Source: Porticoccaceae bacterium UBA4026 (GTDB lineage: Bacteria > Pseudomonadota > Gammaproteobacteria > Pseudomonadales > Porticoccaceae). Taken from it: DNA of 24,581 nt. A program made the position numbers and the translations under genes. The stretch is taken from assembly GCA_002382445.1 (NCBI GenBank), contig DGAQ01000052.1:39202-63782 (forward strand), given 5' to 3'. This document shows, one piece after another, positions 5,988 to 14,150 of this stretch (position 1 is the first letter of the stretch; each line of letters opens with the position of its first letter). Under the pieces are notes generated by a model. The model saw only the letters and a list, made by a program, of their open reading frames with translations, had not been told where the DNA came from and ran no database searches.

Positions 5988-7886
5988 ATGTCTGAAGCTT
6001 TGCCCCTTATAGTCGGGTTTGGTGGATTTAATGCCGCTGGTCGGAGCTCCTCTCACCAGGCCTTTCGACGCATGGTTCTAGAATCTTTGTCTGTGGATGA
6101 GCAAAATAAAACGATCGCTAGCTTGGCTTGCCTGATGGGTTATGTAAAAGCCCAGGGAGACGCGTTCTATGATGATAATACTGATCTGACCCTATCTGGG
6201 GTCGTGGAGAAGTACAAAACAGCGGTGATTGAAGGAACCTTAGTCCGTAAAATTGAGCATTTTGATCCATCTCAGGTGCCAGGCAATAAAAAGATCTCTT
6301 TTAATGAAGGACAGTTGCAGCATTTCACTATGCTTAAGCGGGACTTGCCTAAAGCGATACCAGCGGATTGGAGCGTTAGTGAAGCTAAAGAGGGTACAGT
6401 CGAGGTCAAAACATCCTCTGCTAGCGAATATTTGGTGACTTCAAATTATGCATTGGCTGCAAAAGCTGCCGGACAATTGCCAACAGGATTTAATTTGGCA
6501 GACCACTATAATTCTCGATTTCATCCTCGCGGACTACAGATGACCTTACTAGGTGCAAGTGATGCCATACATTCTTTGGGTATTCCTTGGGAGGTGGTAG
6601 CAGGAAAGGTAAACCCTGATCAGGTTGGAGTCTATTCTTCGAGTGTTTTTGGCCAAGTCACTGAAGAGGGGAATGGCGGGCTTCTGCAGGCTCGATTAAG
6701 AGGTGAAAGAACCACATCTAAGCAGCTGGCATTAGGGCTGAACACTATGCCGGCTGATTTCATAAATGCCTATGTTCTAGGTAGTGTTGGCCATACAGAG
6801 GCCATTACTGGGGCCTGCGCTAGCTTTCTCTATGTGCTTCAAGCTGCGGTAAGAGATATTCGAAGCGGACGTCGACGAGTCGCCATCGTTGGTAACGCGG
6901 AAGCGCCCGTCACTCCGGAATGTTCGGAAGGCTTTTCAAACATGAGCGCTCTTGCCAGCGATGAAAACCTGTGCAAGATAGACGGCTCTGATACGCCTGA
7001 TTGGCGCAAGGCCAGCAGGCCTTTTGGCGAGAACTGTGGCTTCACGCTAGCAGAAGGCACCCAGTACATTATTTTAATGGATGACCTTTTGGCCATGGAG
7101 CTAGGGGCCGATGTTCATGGGGCGGTGCCAGAGGTATTCATTAATGCGGATGGCGTTAAAAAATCGATTTCTGCGCCTGGCGTTGGCAATTATATTTGTT
7201 TTGCAAAAGCGGTTGCCGCTGCGGTCAGTATTGTTGGTAAAGAAGGCGTCCAAAAGCGTAGTTTTGTCCACGCCCACGGATCTAGCACCCCAGCCAATAG
7301 AGTGACCGAATCAGAAGTGATCAGTCGCGTTGCCAGCACCTTTGGCATTAAAGATTGGCCGGTTACCGCCATAAAAGCGTACGTTGGCCACAGTATTAGT
7401 GCGGCTAGTGGGGACCAGTTAGTTGCCGCCTTAGGAACCTTTAAGCACGGCTGGATTCCCGGTATTAAAACAATTTCGGGGGTCGCTCCAGATGTCTTTC
7501 AAGAAGGCCTTAACTTCCCTTTAACTGATCTAGATGTTAGCTCAAAATCAATGGAAGTCGCATTTATTAACTCAAAAGGCTTTGGAGGTAATAACGCGAC
7601 AGCAGTGGTTTTATCAGCAGAAAAAGCTAATAGTATGCTTGCTAATCGGTACAGTGATGGTTTCCCTGAATACCTTGAAAAGCGAGAAAAAACTCGCGCT
7701 GAAGCTGCAAAATATGCGGCTCAAGCAGATGCGGCAGAACTCAACGTAATTTACCGTTTCGGAGAAGCTTTAGTTGACGAAGCTGCGGTTCAGCTTTCAG
7801 AGACCGGAATTTTGATCCCGGGGTTTGAGCATGAGATTCAATTTAATCTTGAAAATTCTTGGCAGGATATGCAGAAAACTGATTAA
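5988..7886 (+). CDS. fabY: Beta-ketoacyl-ACP synthase FabY
   Basis: A 632-residue ketosynthase, longer than FabB/FabF (about 410) and equal in size to Pseudomonas aeruginosa FabY, which replaces FabH there and starts fatty acid synthesis by condensing acetyl-CoA with malonyl-ACP. It opens with VGFGGFNAAGRSS, as I recall for that group. The thiolase-fold catalytic set is C277 (TGACASF), H430 (VHAHGSS) and H468 (YVGHSIS), so it looks active. The extra N-terminal 200 residues and an alanine-rich C-terminal helix region (about 565-585) are family features. The start has a strong Shine-Dalgarno (AAGGAAG, about 5975-5981). Its last 44 bases overlap the convergent protease gene. A GlxA-type regulator is divergent. 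Confidence 0.85.
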   Translation: MSEALPLIVGFGGFNAAGRSSSHQAFRRMVLESLSVDEQNKTIASLACLMGYVKAQGDAFYDDNTDLTLSGVVEKYKTAVIEGTLVRKIEHFDPSQVPGNKKISFNEGQLQHFTMLKRDLPKAIPADWSVSEAKEGTVEVKTSSASEYLVTSNYALAAKAAGQLPTGFNLADHYNSRFHPRGLQMTLLGASDAIHSLGIPWEVVAGKVNPDQVGVYSSSVFGQVTEEGNGGLLQARLRGERTTSKQLALGLNTMPADFINAYVLGSVGHTEAITGACASFLYVLQAAVRDIRSGRRRVAIVGNAEAPVTPECSEGFSNMSALASDENLCKIDGSDTPDWRKASRPFGENCGFTLAEGTQYIILMDDLLAMELGADVHGAVPEVFINADGVKKSISAPGVGNYICFAKAVAAAVSIVGKEGVQKRSFVHAHGSSTPANRVTESEVISRVASTFGIKDWPVTAIKAYVGHSISAASGDQLVAALGTFKHGWIPGIKTISGVAPDVFQEGLNFPLTDLDVSSKSMEVAFINSKGFGGNNATAVVLSAEKANSMLANRYSDGFPEYLEKREKTRAEAAKYAAQADAAELNVIYRFGEALVDEAAVQLSETGILIPGFEHEIQFNLENSWQDMQKTD

Positions 7887-8700
7887 GCATCTCTATTACT
7901 CTATGGTCTATTCCCCGCGCTTGATTGATTAACTTCTCAGGGTCGGCTTTCGCGCCCCCGGGTATTTCACTGCGCGGTGACTGTGCATCATTGACTAACA
8001 ATGTTCCCCCATGAACACCGACTAGTCTGCCGTTGGCGGCGTCTAAAACAGCCCCACCAGAGGCGCCATTATTGGCATCGCAGTCATGTAGCAAAAGCTT
8101 TTCACTGGCAAACGTTTCGGAGACGAATTGATGACAATCCGCACTTTGGCTAATGTCATTTTTGTCACTGTTGTAACCTATTAATAGCAATGCGCTAGGT
8201 GTTTCACTAGCGGAGGTCAGCTTTAAAGTCGGTTGTAGCAGCCTCTGACTCAATCTAATAAAAACAATATCATTTTCGGCTTGTTCCAGCCTATCTACTG
8301 ATTTCGGATTAAATCGGTGAGACGACACCTGGGTAATATCTACGGTTGTCAGTCGCTTATTCTGCGGCCTGTAGGCGCATTTTTTAAACCGCTGCGCTGT
8401 TTTTGGGTCATACAAAACATGGGCGGCGGTTAAGATAATTGAGCTAGATCTTAGGTCTGTATCTAAGGGGCTGCGCACATGTATGGCAGTACCTCTGAGC
8501 ATGCCGTCACAGAAAATAGTTCCCATCGGTTTGAGGTGTTCTGCGGTAGCTTTTCGCCGCTGATCTTCAGTGCCATTGCCTGGATCCCCATCGCCAAAAA
8601 CGGCACCCTGAGTAAGGCTGCTAAACAGTATCATCATATAAATAAATAGATTGATTGGCGGTTGATCCGTCCAGATGGAGACTCCGCATGATCTTTTCAT
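7843..8700 (-). CDS. Secreted trypsin-like serine protease (S1 family)
   Basis: A 285-residue protein with a hydrophobic segment near the N-terminus (about 15-33, signal peptide or anchor) and a chymotrypsin-fold domain. The catalytic triad is complete: H94 in LTAAHVLYD, D144 in ENDIVFIRL and S214 in NNGASGGAV. Several cysteines (64, 108, 189, 207) could form disulfides, fitting the periplasm or exterior. It starts 8 bases after the rsmE stop, with AGG as a modest Shine-Dalgarno, so it is the last gene of the methyl-cycle operon; an internal Met-Met at residues 22-23 is an alternative start. Its 3' end overlaps fabY by 44 bases. Substrate unknown; the link with SAM metabolism may be merely positional. 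Confidence 0.85.
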   Translation of the reverse strand: MKRSCGVSIWTDQPPINLFIYMMILFSSLTQGAVFGDGDPGNGTEDQRRKATAEHLKPMGTIFCDGMLRGTAIHVRSPLDTDLRSSSIILTAAHVLYDPKTAQRFKKCAYRPQNKRLTTVDITQVSSHRFNPKSVDRLEQAENDIVFIRLSQRLLQPTLKLTSASETPSALLLIGYNSDKNDISQSADCHQFVSETFASEKLLLHDCDANNGASGGAVLDAANGRLVGVHGGTLLVNDAQSPRSEIPGGAKADPEKLINQARGIDHRVIEMLNQFSAYPAKNFQD

Positions 8701-8708
8701 TACTTTGC

Positions 8709-9440
8709 CTATCCCATATCACCCCAGAGCGACTGTAAGATACTAAGTGCTGCCAAGGGAGCCGTTTCGGTTCGTAAAACCCTAGGGCCAAGAGCTAAGG
8801 CTTTGAAACCATAATTCAGTGACAAATCAATTTCACTATCACTTAATCCGCCCTCGGGTCCGACTAATAAAGAGACCAAATTACTGTCCTTGTTAAGCGC
8901 TGTTAAGCGATTTTCGGCGCGGTGGTGTAGCACCAGTTTAAGGCTGTCATTGTCAACAGCAACCCACTGTGTAAGGGCTATAGCGGGACTAACAAGGGGT
9001 ACTAAAGTTCGCTGGCATTGTTCGCATGCGCTAATCGCGACCTGTTGCCAATGGCGGTTCTTTTTGTTGAGGCGTTCAGCGTTCAATTTAACTTCTGTTC
9101 GCTCAGTGAATAGGGGTGTGATGGAACAGACGCCGAGTTCCGTGGCTTTTTGAACAATCCAATCCATTCTGTCGCCACGAGAGACACCGATGGCTAAATG
9201 AACCTTCAGTGGTGACTCTCTATCGCTGTCGATAAATTTAGAGACCGACACCGATGCGGTATTTTTCCGCACATTGGATAATTCGCCGGAGTACTCGCCA
9301 CCTAGCCCGTTAAATAATATGACTTGCTGTCCTGCAGACATACGCAATACAGAGACCAGATGACGCGATGAAGCTTCATCTAAATCGATGAGAGAACCAC
9401 TCGCTAAAGCTTGGGGAGTGTAGAGCCGCGGAATCCGCAT
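8709..9440 (-). CDS. rsmE: 16S rRNA (uracil1498-N3)-methyltransferase RsmE
   Basis: A 243-residue SPOUT-class methyltransferase that uses SAM to methylate U1498 of 16S rRNA. The N-terminal PUA-like part (RIPRLYTPQALASGSLI, HLVSVLRMSAGQ) is followed by the knot region with LVGPEGGLSDSEI and LGPRVLRTETAPLAAL, both diagnostic. Length is standard. It begins 6 bases after the metF stop and is followed 8 bases later by the protease gene, so translation is probably coupled. AAGGA lies about 12 bases ahead of the start, inside the metF end. A SAM consumer carried with SAM-cycle genes. Confidence 0.95.
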   Translation of the reverse strand: MRIPRLYTPQALASGSLIDLDEASSRHLVSVLRMSAGQQVILFNGLGGEYSGELSNVRKNTASVSVSKFIDSDRESPLKVHLAIGVSRGDRMDWIVQKATELGVCSITPLFTERTEVKLNAERLNKKNRHWQQVAISACEQCQRTLVPLVSPAIALTQWVAVDNDSLKLVLHHRAENRLTALNKDSNLVSLLVGPEGGLSDSEIDLSLNYGFKALALGPRVLRTETAPLAALSILQSLWGDMG

Positions 9441-9446
9441 GTGACT

Positions 9447-10292
9447 TTAATCCTTGGTTGAAAACCCAAGGTTACGGCAAATTTGATCAGAAATCTGCCA
9501 TTTATTCATTGTATAAAAATGAAATCCCGGTGCACCGCCGGCCAATAGTTTCTCGCAAAGCTCAGAGACCATTTCAACGCCATAACTAATGAGGTCAGCG
9601 CTGTTGTGACTGCGTTCTTTAAGCTGCCAGCGCAGCCATCGAGGTATCTCAGCACCACAGTTATCAGAAAAGCGGACTAGATTTTCATAGTTAGTTAGAG
9701 GCATGATACCTGGGATAATAGGCTTGTCTATTCCAGCCCTGGCGCAGGACTCGATAAAATTAAAATAAGCCTCTGGATTGTAAAAATACTGGGTAATAGC
9801 TCGGTCAGCGCCGGCCTTAAATTTTTCACCTAACCAATAGATATCATTGCTGTAACTTTCAGCCTCAGGATGAATTTCAGGGTAGGCGCCAACGCTTATG
9901 TTGAAATGATCGCCGCTATGTTCCCGAATTAGAGCAACCAGCTGATTGGCATGAACTAATTTTTTAGTGGCACCCACACCAGATGGGAGATCACCGCGAA
10001 GAGCGACTAAGTTTTTTATTCCAGCCTTCTTGTAAGAGTCAACAAGCTTCAGTACGTCTGAGTCAGAGTCGCCCCCAATGGAGAGATGAGGTGCAGCCTG
10101 ATAGCCTTGATTGTGGAGGCTAAGCACTAAGTCCTTGGTCGTATCACGGGTAGAGCCAGCGGCACCATAGGTCACTGAAAATAATTCGGGACTGAACTTA
10201 TTTAGCTGGCTAGCGGTCACATGCAAATTTTCAGCACCTTGCTGCGTTTTTGCGGCAAAGAACTCAAAACTGAGATGAGGGGCGTTCGTCAT
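9447..10292 (-). CDS. metF: 5,10-methylenetetrahydrofolate reductase
   Basis: A 281-residue flavoprotein that makes 5-methyl-THF, the methyl donor for homocysteine remethylation. Family blocks: LSFEFFAAKT at the N-terminus with the catalytic glutamate, SVTYGAAGSTRDTT, and LVALRGDLPSG. The usual FEFFPPKT reads FEFFAAKT here, two prolines replaced by alanines, an uncommon variant; the glutamate is kept. AGGA lies about 9 bases before the ATG. It is separated from ahcY by a 68-base spacer with a strong hairpin, and is followed after 6 bases by rsmE. Confidence 0.94.
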   Translation of the reverse strand: MTNAPHLSFEFFAAKTQQGAENLHVTASQLNKFSPELFSVTYGAAGSTRDTTKDLVLSLHNQGYQAAPHLSIGGDSDSDVLKLVDSYKKAGIKNLVALRGDLPSGVGATKKLVHANQLVALIREHSGDHFNISVGAYPEIHPEAESYSNDIYWLGEKFKAGADRAITQYFYNPEAYFNFIESCARAGIDKPIIPGIMPLTNYENLVRFSDNCGAEIPRWLRWQLKERSHNSADLISYGVEMVSELCEKLLAGGAPGFHFYTMNKWQISDQICRNLGFSTKD

Positions 10293-10309
10293 GAAATTTT
10301 TCCTATATA

Positions 10310-10338
10310 AGGTCTCTGACGATGCCTGTCAGAGACCT
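10310..10338 (-). other. Perfect 11-bp hairpin between ahcY and metF
   Basis: AGGTCTCTGAC (10310-10320) and GTCAGAGACCT (10328-10338) pair around a 7-base loop. On the mRNA (minus) strand it is followed by TTATATAGGAAAA, which lacks a U-tract, so it is not a standard terminator. It sits about 20 bases after the ahcY stop and just before the metF ribosome binding site. Likely roles are 3'-end protection of the metK-ahcY segment after processing, or partial attenuation. Confidence 0.65.
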
Positions 10339-10360
10339 CAACGAAACTAAGTTAGCCGGA

Positions 10361-11755
10361 TTAGTACTTATAGCTATCGCCTTTGAAAGGTCCGTTCACA
10401 GGAACGTTAATATAGTCTGCCTGCTCTTGCGTCAACTGGGTCATAACACCTCCGAATCCACCAACCATGTACCGAGCAACTTCTTCATCAAGATGCTTTG
10501 GCAGAACTTCAACGCGCAGCATCTCAGCTTTGGTCGCATCGTCCTGAGCGGCAAACTGTTTCTTATATAAATCAATCTGGGCCAGTACCTGATTGGCGAA
10601 AGATCCGTCCATGATTCGACTTGGGTGTCCAGTCGCATTACCTAGATTTACTAGACGACCTTCAGCTAGCAATAGCAGGTGGTCGTTGGTTTCTTTATTG
10701 CGGTAGATTTTGTGTACCTGAGGTTTGATTTCATCCCATTCCCAATTTTTGCGCATGAATGCGGTATCAATTTCATTGTCGAAATGACCAATATTACACA
10801 CAACAGCGCCACTCTTAAGCGCCCCTAGAACATCAGAACCACAAACGTTGTAGTTGCCAGTGGTGGTTACCAGCATGTCGGTATTAGCCAGTAATTCGCT
10901 ATTGACTCCTTTACTCGAGTCACCTTCGTTGTAGGTCGATACGATTTCAAAGCCGTCCAAGCAGGCTTGCATGGCGCAAATTGGATCAACTTCAGTGATT
11001 TTCACAATCATTCCTTCTTGTCTCAAAGATTGAGCAGAACCTTTGCCCACGTCACCGTAACCAATAACGATCGCTTTTTTTCCAGAAAGGAGGTGGTCAG
11101 TGGCGCGTTTTATGGCATCGTTTAAACTGTGACGACAGCCATATTTGTTGTCGCACTTTGACTTTGTTACCGAATCATTAACATTGATTGCGGGAACCTT
11201 TAGTTTGCCTGCTTTTAGCATTTCGTATAGACGGTGAACACCGGTGGTCGTCTCTTCGGTAACGCCATGAACAGCCTCGAGTACCTGAGGGTATTTGTCA
11301 TGCAGTAGCGAAGTTAGATCACCACCATCGTCTAGGACCATGTTGGCATTCCAGGGCTGTCCATCTTTCAATACCTGTTGCTCAAGACACCACTCGTACT
11401 CTTCTTCAGTCTCTCCCTTCCAGGCGAAAACTGGCGTTCCACTAGCCGCAACCGCGGCTGCGGCGTGGTCTTGAGTGGAAAAAATATTACAAGAAGTCCA
11501 GCGTACTTCTGCACCCAAGGCGACTAGGGTTTCGATCAGGACGGCGGTTTGAATCGTCATATGAATACAGCCGAGAATTCTGGCGTCGGCCAAAGGTTGC
11601 TCGGCTCGGTACTTTTCACGCAAAGCCATTAACGCGGGCATTTCAGATTCAGCGATAGAGATTTCTTTCTTACCCCAATCGGCAAGTGAAATATCAGCAA
11701 CCTTATAGTCGTTGAACGCTTTGTTATGGTCGATATCTTGTGCTACTGCAGTCAT
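10361..11755 (-). CDS. ahcY: S-adenosylhomocysteine hydrolase
   Basis: A 464-residue NAD-dependent enzyme that splits S-adenosylhomocysteine to adenosine and homocysteine, removing the product inhibitor of methyltransferases. Seen: LADWGKKEISIAESEMPALM near the start, NVNDSVTKSKCDNKYGCR in the substrate site, Rossmann motif GYGDVGKGSA, and the C-terminal signature ending FKGDSYKY. Length is typical of bacterial AhcY with the roughly 40-residue insertion. AAGGA stands 8 bases upstream. It follows metK by 50 bases; that gap is too short for a SAH riboswitch plus expression platform, consistent with control through the upstream regulator gene. Confidence 0.97.
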   Translation of the reverse strand: MTAVAQDIDHNKAFNDYKVADISLADWGKKEISIAESEMPALMALREKYRAEQPLADARILGCIHMTIQTAVLIETLVALGAEVRWTSCNIFSTQDHAAAAVAASGTPVFAWKGETEEEYEWCLEQQVLKDGQPWNANMVLDDGGDLTSLLHDKYPQVLEAVHGVTEETTTGVHRLYEMLKAGKLKVPAINVNDSVTKSKCDNKYGCRHSLNDAIKRATDHLLSGKKAIVIGYGDVGKGSAQSLRQEGMIVKITEVDPICAMQACLDGFEIVSTYNEGDSSKGVNSELLANTDMLVTTTGNYNVCGSDVLGALKSGAVVCNIGHFDNEIDTAFMRKNWEWDEIKPQVHKIYRNKETNDHLLLLAEGRLVNLGNATGHPSRIMDGSFANQVLAQIDLYKKQFAAQDDATKAEMLRVEVLPKHLDEEVARYMVGGFGGVMTQLTQEQADYINVPVNGPFKGDSYKY

Positions 11756-11805
11756 GATGTAATTCCTTATGTATTAATGTTAACGCTAATAAATGTCAGT
11801 TGTTG

Positions 11806-12960
11806 TTACAGTGCTTTTTTAAGCAGTGCTACCTTGTCTGTTTTTTCCCAAGTAAAATTTTCCTCTTCCCGGCCAAAGTGGCCATAGGCTGCCGTTGCTT
11901 GGTAAATAGGACGGCGCAGATCTAACATCTCTATCAGTCCTCTAGGGCGTAGATCGAAATGCTCGCGAACCAAGGTGACAATTTCTTCGTTAGAAAGCTT
12001 ACCCGTGCCGTAGGTGTCTACGCTGATAGATGTGGGTTCAGTTACCCCAATAGCATAGGAAATTTGAATCTCACAACGATCAGCTAGACCAGCAGCGACA
12101 ATGTTTTTTGCTACGTAGCGACCCGCGTAGGCGGCTGAGCGATCCACTTTGGTGGGATCTTTTCCGGAAAAAGCGCCACCACCGTGATGAGCCATGCCAC
12201 CGTAGGTATCAACGATAATCTTACGGCCTGTTAAGCCGCAGTCACCCACTGGGCCGCCAATAATAAATTGACCGGTTGGGTTAATATGGTATTGAGTTCC
12301 CTTGTGCAGCCATTCAGCAGGAAGAACCGGCAAGATGATCTCAGCCCGAACCGCTTCTTGCAGGTCAGATAAAGAGATATCTGGCGAGTGTTGAGTGGAA
12401 AGCACAACTGCGTCAATTGCTACCGGCTTACCTTGATCATATCTTAGGGTTACCTGACTTTTTGCATCTGGTCGAAGCCAAGGCAGAATTCCGTCTTTAC
12501 GTACCTGCGCCTGACGTTTCACTAAAAGGTGAGAATAATAAATAGGTGCAGGCATAAGCACCTTGGTTTCGTTGGTCGCATAACCAAACATTAAGCCCTG
12601 ATCACCAGCACCAATATCCTTATTGGCAGCCTCATCAACACCCCGAGCAATATCGTTGGATTGTTTGCCTATGGCATTCAAAACAGCGCATGTATTGCCG
12701 TCAAAACCGACATCTGAATTGTCGTAGCCGATATCGATAATGACATTTCGAACAACTTCTTCTAGGTCAACGTAGGTGTCGGTTCGGACCTCTCCTGCGA
12801 TGATGGCCATTCCGGTTTTAACCATAGTTTCGACGGCAACGCGGGAGTTGGGGTCGTCCTTGATGATGGCGTCCAGTATTGCATCAGAGATTTGATCTGC
12901 CATTTTATCTGGATGCCCCTCTGAGACCGACTCAGAGGTGAATAAATTATATGTAGACAT
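11806..12960 (-). CDS. metK: S-adenosylmethionine synthetase
   Basis: A 384-residue enzyme making SAM from methionine and ATP, cytosolic and normally tetrameric. Diagnostic segments: FTSESVSEGHPDKMADQISDA at the N-terminus, GAGDQGLMFGYA, the P-loop-like GGGAFSGKDPTKVDRSAAY, and the C-terminal AYGHFGR. Length is standard. AAAGGA lies about 8 bases before the ATG, and the gene starts 16 bases after the regulator stop, indicating a single transcript. Pairing of metK with an ArsR-methyltransferase regulator next to tkt is conserved in Pseudomonas. Confidence 0.97.
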   Translation of the reverse strand: MSTYNLFTSESVSEGHPDKMADQISDAILDAIIKDDPNSRVAVETMVKTGMAIIAGEVRTDTYVDLEEVVRNVIIDIGYDNSDVGFDGNTCAVLNAIGKQSNDIARGVDEAANKDIGAGDQGLMFGYATNETKVLMPAPIYYSHLLVKRQAQVRKDGILPWLRPDAKSQVTLRYDQGKPVAIDAVVLSTQHSPDISLSDLQEAVRAEIILPVLPAEWLHKGTQYHINPTGQFIIGGPVGDCGLTGRKIIVDTYGGMAHHGGGAFSGKDPTKVDRSAAYAGRYVAKNIVAAGLADRCEIQISYAIGVTEPTSISVDTYGTGKLSNEEIVTLVREHFDLRPRGLIEMLDLRRPIYQATAAYGHFGREEENFTWEKTDKVALLKKAL

Positions 12961-12976
12961 AAGCTTTTCCTTTAAA

Positions 12977-13972
12977 TTAATTAGTGTCCAAATTAAATTG
13001 CCTTAACTGTATGCGAAAACCATTGCGCTGCGTGAGGTACTGACTGTTGCCTTCGGCCAAGTTAACCGCTGAGCACCATTGGGTTAGCGATTCTGGTTCA
13101 AACCCTAACCAAAGATCGCCACAGGATTCTTTTACCCATTCTTGATTGTGTGCACAAAGCTCGGTGATTAACAAAGTACCGTTTTTGTTCATAAGTTGTG
13201 CGCAGTCAGCGATTATTTCTGCGGGAGTTGGGTTGTGATGCAATACCATATTCAATGAAATAAAGTCGGCTTTAACACCGTTGCCGATGGCGCTGTCAGT
13301 ATCGCCGAGCATAAAGTTTACGTTAGCTAAGCCGTGAACAGCAGATCGGTTTCGGCATTGCTGCAACATTTCTTCGGAATTATCTAGGGCAGTCACTCGA
13401 TCAAAAATAACCGACAGCCGAGATAAGAACTGGCCATAACCTGGGCCAATTTCCAGAGCTGATTGGGTGCTGGCAGCATTATTAAGCAAAAAACTTTCGA
13501 CACTGTCGCCATAGTCAGACCAGCTGGCAATTAAGTCTTGATTTTCCTCAAAGCGGGCAGCATTTTGGTTAAAAAAAGCAACAGATGCTGCAGCACGGGT
13601 GCCGTTTATTTCGGCTAGTCGATTGCGTAGATTTGGGTCAAGCGCCGCCGCATCAATGGTATGAAAAAGGCTATGCTGCAACGCTTGCAGGTCAGTATCA
13701 GGATGCATCTCATTGCGACGATAAAAAATAGTCGTTCCTTCTCGCCGGGTAGCCACTAAACCCGCGTTGGCAAGAATTTTGAGATGGTGGCTCATGGCCG
13801 GTTGTCGAATATCAAAAACCTGACACATTTCTAAAACACCATAGGCGTTTTGTTGCAGTAGTTTTAAAATCTGCATGCGCAGTGGATCTCCGGCCGCTTT
13901 ACACAAAGCCGTAATAGCGCCAGTGTCAGTAGCTGATCGATTTTCACTGCTAAAAAGGCTTGATAACAACAT
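12977..13972 (-). CDS. ArsR-family regulator fused to a SAM-methyltransferase domain (SahR-like)
   Basis: A 331-residue fusion. Residues about 20-90 form an ArsR winged helix (GDPLRMQILKLLQQ, RQPAMSHHLKILANAGLV, and the wing REGTTIFYRR). Residues about 130-300 form a class I methyltransferase fold with motif I ALEIGPGYG at 172-180 and acidic motif II (VTALDNSEEML). No metal-binding cysteine set is apparent in the HTH part. ArsR regulators of the SAM/SAH cycle (SahR) are known in Proteobacteria; a methyltransferase domain fits SAH/SAM sensing. It is the first gene of the metK-ahcY-metF operon, has no clear Shine-Dalgarno, and its start coincides with the predicted transcription start. Whether the domain still methylates anything is unknown. 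Confidence 0.85.
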   Translation of the reverse strand: MLLSSLFSSENRSATDTGAITALCKAAGDPLRMQILKLLQQNAYGVLEMCQVFDIRQPAMSHHLKILANAGLVATRREGTTIFYRRNEMHPDTDLQALQHSLFHTIDAAALDPNLRNRLAEINGTRAAASVAFFNQNAARFEENQDLIASWSDYGDSVESFLLNNAASTQSALEIGPGYGQFLSRLSVIFDRVTALDNSEEMLQQCRNRSAVHGLANVNFMLGDTDSAIGNGVKADFISLNMVLHHNPTPAEIIADCAQLMNKNGTLLITELCAHNQEWVKESCGDLWLGFEPESLTQWCSAVNLAEGNSQYLTQRNGFRIQLRQFNLDTN

Positions 13973-13978
13973 CTGCGT

Positions 13979-14006
13979 ACTATATCACGCTAAAATCATA
14001 CATCAA
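13979..14006 (-). promoter_or_regulatory. Candidate promoter of the methyl-cycle operon, possibly leaderless
   Basis: On the minus strand TTGATG (14006-14001) is followed after 16 bases by TATAGT (13984-13979). With a start 7 bases past the minus-10, the first transcribed base would be the A of the ATG at 13972, so the first gene may be translated from a leaderless mRNA. This agrees with the lack of a Shine-Dalgarno. Confidence 0.5.
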
Positions 14007-14017
14007 GATATTTTAAT
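14002..14017. promoter_or_regulatory. Palindromic operator candidate over the operon promoter
   Basis: ATCAAGATATTTTAAT is an imperfect palindrome (12 of 16 positions symmetric, all mismatches transitions, consensus ATYAARATATYTTRAT), with partial extension to 13999-14020. It overlaps the candidate minus-35 of the minus-strand promoter, as expected for autorepression by the ArsR-type product. It may be shared with the divergent tkt gene, though it lies about 80 bp above the tkt promoter. Confidence 0.5.
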
Positions 14018-14097
14018 ATAAGGATTAAAGCTAAAGCTCTGCTGCTTTATTGGCTGTTGCAGCCTAATCAATAGCGAATATCGGTTTACTGGCATGC

Positions 14098-14126
14098 TTG
14101 TCTGAGAGACAATGACAGATTAAAAT
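14098..14126 (+). promoter_or_regulatory. Sigma-70 promoter for tkt
   Basis: TTGTCT (14098-14103) and TAAAAT (14121-14126) are separated by 17 bases. Transcription would start near 14133, just before the AGGAG Shine-Dalgarno (14137-14141), leaving a very short leader ahead of the ATG at 14151. Confidence 0.6.
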
Positions 14127-14150
14127 TCCCCCTTTCAGGAGTAACAACCC

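Noticed and set aside
10310..10338. Rho-independent terminator after ahcY
   Set aside because: The stem is strong, but neither strand has a T-tract after it, and metF follows with a good ribosome binding site.
11756..11805. SAH or SAM riboswitch upstream of ahcY or metK
   Set aside because: The metK-ahcY gap is 50 bases and the gap before metK 16 bases. No conserved SAH riboswitch core or expression platform is visible, and the operon promoter appears leaderless.
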